From assembly GCF_019880405.1 (NCBI RefSeq), contig NZ_CP082269.1, positions 496,001-560,000 on the forward strand: 64,000 bases of DNA. The letters run 5' to 3'. The translations under genes and the position numbers were made by a program. Positions 60,795 to 64,000 of the stretch are shown in pieces (the stretch's first letter is position 1; the number at the start of each line of letters is the position of its first letter). Origin of the DNA: Enterobacter sp. C2 (GTDB taxonomy: Bacteria > Pseudomonadota > Gammaproteobacteria > Enterobacterales > Enterobacteriaceae). The notes beneath the pieces were generated by a model. It made no database searches. It saw only the letters and a list, made by a program, of their open reading frames with translations, and was not told the DNA's origin.

Positions 60795-61691
60795 ATGGCT
60801 AAAGAGAGAGCGTTGACGCTCGAAGCATTACGCGTCATGGATGCTATAGACAGACGCGGCAGTTTTGCCGCAGCGGCGGATGAGCTGGGCCGGGTACCTT
60901 CCGCGCTGAGCTATACCATGCAGAAGCTGGAGGAGGAGCTGGACGTGGTGCTCTTCGACCGCTCTGGGCACCGGACAAAATTTACCAACGTTGGGCGCAT
61001 GCTGCTGGAGCGGGGACGCGTGCTGCTGGAGGCTGCCGACAAGCTGACTACCGATGCCGAAGCGCTGGCCCGTGGCTGGGAGACGCACCTGACGTTGGTG
61101 AGCGAAGCGCTGGTCCCCACGCCCGCGTTTTTCCCGCTGGTCGAGCGGCTGGCGACGAAAGCCAATACTCAACTCTCCATTATTACCGAAGTGCTGGCAG
61201 GGGCGTGGGAGCGCCTGGAGCAGGGCCGGGCGGATATCGTTATCGCCCCGGATATGCACTTCCGCTCGTCGTCAGAGATCAACTCGCGCAAGCTCTATAC
61301 CCTTCTCAACGTCTACGTTGCCGCGCCGGATCACCCCATCCACCAGGAGCCAGAGCCGCTCTCCGAGGTGACGCGAGTGAAATATCGCGGCGTTGCGGTG
61401 GCCGATACCGCCCGTGAGCGCCCGGTGCTTACCGTACAGCTGCTGGACAAGCAGCCGCGTCTGACGGTGAGCAGCCTGGAGGATAAACGCAACGCGCTGC
61501 TGGCCGGGCTAGGCGTAGCCACCATGCCTTACCCGCTGGTAGAGCAGGATATTGCCGAAGGGCGTCTGCGGGTGGTCAGCCCGGAGTCTACCAGCGAGGT
61601 GGATATCATTATGGCCTGGCGGCGCGACAGCATGGGTGAGGCGAAGGCCTGGTGTCTGCGGGAGATCCCGAAGCTTTTTGCAGGGAAATAG
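60795..61691 (+). CDS. yhaJ: YhaJ, LysR-family transcriptional regulator
   Basis: A 298-residue LysR-type regulator. In E. coli YhaJ activates yqjF, detects aromatic compounds such as DNT derivatives and, in pathogenic strains, controls virulence genes. The N-terminal winged HTH is at about 8-66 (LEALRVMDAIDRRGSFAAAA; ALSYTMQKLEEELDVVLFDR), and the effector domain covers about 95-295. A predicted target, yqjF, lies 1.1 kb downstream on the other strand. Confidence 0.95.
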   Translation: MAKERALTLEALRVMDAIDRRGSFAAAADELGRVPSALSYTMQKLEEELDVVLFDRSGHRTKFTNVGRMLLERGRVLLEAADKLTTDAEALARGWETHLTLVSEALVPTPAFFPLVERLATKANTQLSIITEVLAGAWERLEQGRADIVIAPDMHFRSSSEINSRKLYTLLNVYVAAPDHPIHQEPEPLSEVTRVKYRGVAVADTARERPVLTVQLLDKQPRLTVSSLEDKRNALLAGLGVATMPYPLVEQDIAEGRLRVVSPESTSEVDIIMAWRRDSMGEAKAWCLREIPKLFAGK

Positions 61692-61695
61692 CAAA

Positions 61696-61720
61696 TAAAA
61701 AGGGCACCCTGAAGGTGCCC
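61696..61720 (-). terminator. Terminator of yqjG
   Basis: On the minus strand GGGCACC-TTCAG-GGTGCCC is followed by TTTTT, 8 bases past the yqjG stop. The hairpin can also close yhaJ. Confidence 0.7.
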
Positions 61721-61727
61721 TGATGGC

Positions 61728-62714
61728 TTAGCCGAAGCGAATATCGCGCCCGTGCGGCTCGTCCAGATCCTGCCACGGTCCGATGGAGATGATCCCCGTC
61801 GGGTTAATGGTCTTATGGCTGCGGTAGTAGTGATTGCGAATGTGGGCGAAGTCCACGGTTTCGGCAATGCCCGGCATCTGATAGATGTCGCGCAGGAAGC
61901 CATGCAGATTCAGATAGTCGCTGATCCGGTGCTTATCACACTTGAAGTGTGTCACGTAGACCGGGTCAAAGCGCACCAGCGTCGTCCACAGGCGAATATC
62001 CGCTTCTGTCAGGCGATTGCCGGTGAGATAGCGGTGCTGGCCAAGGATCTGCTCCAGGCGGGCCAGCGAGGCAAAGACATTCTCTACCGCCTCGTCATAG
62101 GCTTCCTGGCTGGTAGCGAACCCGGCTTTGTAGACGCCGTTATTCACGTTGTCGTAGATCCAGCTATTCAGCTCATCAATCTGCCCCCGCAATTCCGGCG
62201 GGTAGTAGTCGCCCGCTTTCGCGCCGTGTGCGTCAAAGGCGGTATTGAACATGCGAATAATATCCGCAGATTCGTTGCTGACGATGGTGTGGTTTTTCTT
62301 ATCCCACAGCACCGGCACGGTAACGCGCCCGGTATAGTGCGGATCGGCGTGAAGATAGAGCTGATAGAGAAAATCGTGCTGATAGAGCTTGTCGCCGGTG
62401 GCGGCAGGAAAGCTATCATCAAAGGTCCAGCCGCTCTCCAGCATCAGGGGGTTAACCACCGATACGTCGATAAATGGCTCAAGGCCTTTCAGCGTGCGCA
62501 GGATCAGCGTGCGGTGCGCCCATGGGCAGGCGAGGGAGACGTAAAGATGGTAGCGATCTTTCTCAGGTGTAAAACCGCCTTCGCCGGTCGGGCCTGCTTC
62601 GCCGTCTGCGGTTAGCCAGTTACGGAACGCGGACTCCGAGCGTTTAAACCGTCCCCCGGTTGACTTTGTATCGTACCAGACGTCATGCCAGACGCCGTCA
62701 ATAAGCTGTCCCAT
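61728..62714 (-). CDS. yqjG: Glutathionyl-hydroquinone reductase YqjG
   Basis: An Xi-class glutathione transferase that reduces glutathionyl-hydroquinones to hydroquinones. It has 328 residues, as in E. coli. The catalytic Cys is C63 in VSLACPWAHRTL. The GSH-binding region NESADIIRMFN and the C-terminal helical domain with the GNRLTEADIRLWTTLVRFD motif are present. GGAG lies 5 bases before the start. Probably co-transcribed behind yqjF. Confidence 0.97.
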   Translation of the reverse strand: MGQLIDGVWHDVWYDTKSTGGRFKRSESAFRNWLTADGEAGPTGEGGFTPEKDRYHLYVSLACPWAHRTLILRTLKGLEPFIDVSVVNPLMLESGWTFDDSFPAATGDKLYQHDFLYQLYLHADPHYTGRVTVPVLWDKKNHTIVSNESADIIRMFNTAFDAHGAKAGDYYPPELRGQIDELNSWIYDNVNNGVYKAGFATSQEAYDEAVENVFASLARLEQILGQHRYLTGNRLTEADIRLWTTLVRFDPVYVTHFKCDKHRISDYLNLHGFLRDIYQMPGIAETVDFAHIRNHYYRSHKTINPTGIISIGPWQDLDEPHGRDIRFG

Positions 62715-62794
62715 GGTGCTCTCCTTACGGCCAGAAAAGGGTAAGCGGGAAGCGTTCGCTCTCCCCGCCTTGAATTGCTTTCAGTATAGAAGCC

Positions 62795-63187
62795 TTACCA
62801 CTTTTTATTCAGAACGCGGTCGATGCTAAACGCGCCTGGACCGGTAATACCCAGCAGCAGGAAGCCGCCTGCGATGGTCAGGTTTTTCATGAACATGATG
62901 GAGTTCATGCCTTCAGCAAAGTTGCTGTGGAACAGGAACGCGGTGAGCAGCGTAAAGACGGCGGTAATCAGCGCGGTGGTACGGGTCAGGAAACCAAGCA
63001 GGATCGCCAGACCGCCGCCGAACTCAAGCAGGATAACCAGCGGCAGCATGAAGCCCGGTACGCCCATCGCTTCCATATACTGCTGCGTGCCAGCATAACC
63101 GGTGATTTTGCCCCAGCCAGCGGTAATAAACAGAATTGGCATCAGAATACGCGCTACCAGAATACCAACATCTTCTAATTTTTTCAT
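62795..63187 (-). CDS. yqjF: YqjF, DoxX-family membrane protein
   Basis: A 130-residue inner-membrane protein with four hydrophobic segments of the DoxX family. It starts MKKLEDVGILVARILMPILF; 40 codons upstream are open but not conserved. Known in E. coli as the nitrotoluene-inducible gene under YhaJ, so a quinone-type response is likely together with yqjG. ITAGWGKITGYAGTQQYMEA is the family signature. Confidence 0.95.
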   Translation of the reverse strand: MKKLEDVGILVARILMPILFITAGWGKITGYAGTQQYMEAMGVPGFMLPLVILLEFGGGLAILLGFLTRTTALITAVFTLLTAFLFHSNFAEGMNSIMFMKNLTIAGGFLLLGITGPGAFSIDRVLNKKW

Positions 63188-63362
63188 TTTACTCTCCATG
63201 AAGCCGCGGGGGCCAATAATGTCATTTTTCCAGCGCTGGCAGGCGTATGCGCCTGTTCGCTGTCGATGGAGAGGATAATAAACGTGGCGTTGAAGGATTG
63301 TTAGCAAGGAAAACTGTCAATCTTTATCAAATAATCTGATTGTTGCTTTTGTGGGATAGTAG

Positions 63363-63382
63363 GCCCGGCCTGGGAGGCCGGG
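63363..63382. repeat. REP-like hairpin between yqjK and yqjF
   Basis: CCCGGCC-TGGGA-GGCCGGG within the 208-base gap between the yqjK stop and the yqjF start. It may also act as the end of the yqjK message. Confidence 0.6.
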
Positions 63383-63395
63383 TAACTTCTTACTA

Positions 63396-63695
63396 TTAAC
63401 GCAGGCGCTGCTGCTTGAGGGTGGTCTGAACCAGACGCCAGGTGCTCCACGCGGCAAACCCACGTTTCGCCCAACGCAGCATCATGTTGGGATGGCGAAC
63501 GGTGCGCACCGCCAACAGGCTACTGCCTACCAGCAGCCACGACCGCAGGCTGAGGAAGGTGTTCCAGCCACGATCGTAAGCGCCCGTCGTCTCTAACCAG
63601 TCGCGACGACTGGCGGTCAAATCAAGGCGCTGCTGCTGGATCTGGCTTAGCAGCATCGCTTTGCGTTTAAGACGCTCCGCTTTACTACTGCTCAC
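63396..63695 (-). CDS. yqjK: YqjK, small conserved membrane-associated protein
   Basis: A 99-residue protein of unknown function (YqjK family). A basic N-terminus with helical heptads (SKAERLKRKAMLLSQIQQQR) is followed by a hydrophobic stretch near SLRSWLLVGSSLLAVRTV. The GTG start overlaps the yqjE stop by one base (TAGTG). It belongs to the yqjC-D-E-K operon, whose members are stress- or stationary-phase-linked membrane proteins. Confidence 0.92.
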   Translation of the reverse strand: MSSSKAERLKRKAMLLSQIQQQRLDLTASRRDWLETTGAYDRGWNTFLSLRSWLLVGSSLLAVRTVRHPNMMLRWAKRGFAAWSTWRLVQTTLKQQRLR

Positions 63696-64000
63696 TATTT
63701 ATCCTCCTCCAGCAGAGAACGATCGTTAGCCAGCTCGCTACGCGTATGGCGCAGGAACGTAGATTGTCGAGCCTTATGCATCGTCCAGAAACCGCCAATG
63801 ATGGCGCCTACCAGCAGAACCACAGTGGTAGCGATCATCGCGTTAAGACGGTATTGAGGGTCGATAGCCCAGATGATGAGCACCATCAGGCTCATCAGGC
63901 CAAAGGCGGCCAGCAGCATGGTAAGCCCCACCATCAGGAGCATCTGGATGACGTTAGCTTTCTCTTCTTCCAGTTCTACCACAACCAGTCGCAAGCGCGT
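63695..64000 (-). CDS. yqjE: YqjE, inner-membrane protein of the phage holin-like family (5' end outside window)
   Basis: The frame is open to the right edge and begins T-R-L-R-L-V-V-V-E-L-E-E-E-K, which in E. coli YqjE (134 residues) lies about 30 residues in, so the true start is beyond the window. Two transmembrane segments are seen (VIQMLLMVGLTMLLAAFGLM and AMIATTVVLLVGAIIGGFW), and the end is ANDRSLLEEDK. Function unknown; conserved with yqjD and yqjK. Confidence 0.92.
   Translation of the reverse strand, partial: TRLRLVVVELEEEKANVIQMLLMVGLTMLLAAFGLMSLMVLIIWAIDPQYRLNAMIATTVVLLVGAIIGGFWTMHKARQSTFLRHTRSELANDRSLLEEDK

Overview
The window is chromosomal DNA of a gamma-proteobacterium of the Enterobacteriaceae (Enterobacter/Citrobacter/Kluyvera-like; I cannot name the species). 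Most proteins match their E. coli K-12 counterparts almost residue for residue from memory, and the gene order follows the K-12 segment greA to yqjE.

Layout. 1-6.0 kb: greA (5' cut by the window edge), yhbY, rlmE-ftsH, folP-glmM. 6.1-17.6 kb: an eleven-gene type IVb pilus operon (TCP/CFA-III/longus type) plus an M23 peptidase gene, inserted between glmM and secG, which are neighbours in E. coli. 17.9-18.3 kb: secG and tRNA-Leu(GAG). 18.4-21.7 kb: an accessory block with a PrpA/B-type phosphatase, a divergent SDR oxidoreductase/HxlR regulator pair, and glucose-1-phosphatase agp. 21.7-35.8 kb: argG, then the large translation and RNA operon metY-rimP-nusA-infB-rbfA-truB-rpsO-pnp-nlpI-(yrbN)-deaD. 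35.9-49.2 kb: mtr, yhbW, ubiV-ubiU, ubiT-yhbS, yhbQ, yhbP, yhbO, yraR, yraQ, dolP-diaA-yraN-lpoA and rsmI. 49.2-50.2 kb: a Fic-domain gene where K-12 carries the aga and yraH-K genes. 50.3-56.9 kb: the galactarate/glucarate genes garD / garP-garL-garR-garK, followed directly by rnpB. 57.3-64 kb: cyuP-cyuA (cysteine utilisation), yhaK, yhaJ, yqjG, yqjF, yqjK and yqjE (5' cut by the window edge).

The pilus locus is the main accessory system. Its order (major pilin, minor pilin, TcpQ-like, secretin, TcpR-like, TcpD-like, TcpS-like, ATPase, inner-membrane platform, a signal-peptide protein of unknown family, prepilin peptidase) is that of tcpA-B-Q-C-R-D-S-T-E-F-J. The protein in the TcpF/CofJ position is a good candidate for a new pilus-exported protein. 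An M23 endopeptidase gene overlaps the end of the prepilin peptidase gene and may replace the lytic transglycosylase of the cof cluster. No regulator, integrase or IS is visible with it.

Two conserved genes have unusual ends. The FtsH reading frame stops exactly at the methionine after which E. coli FtsH cleaves itself. The CyuA frame runs through a REP element, which gives it a novel C-terminal tail. All comparisons with other genomes are from memory and were not searched.
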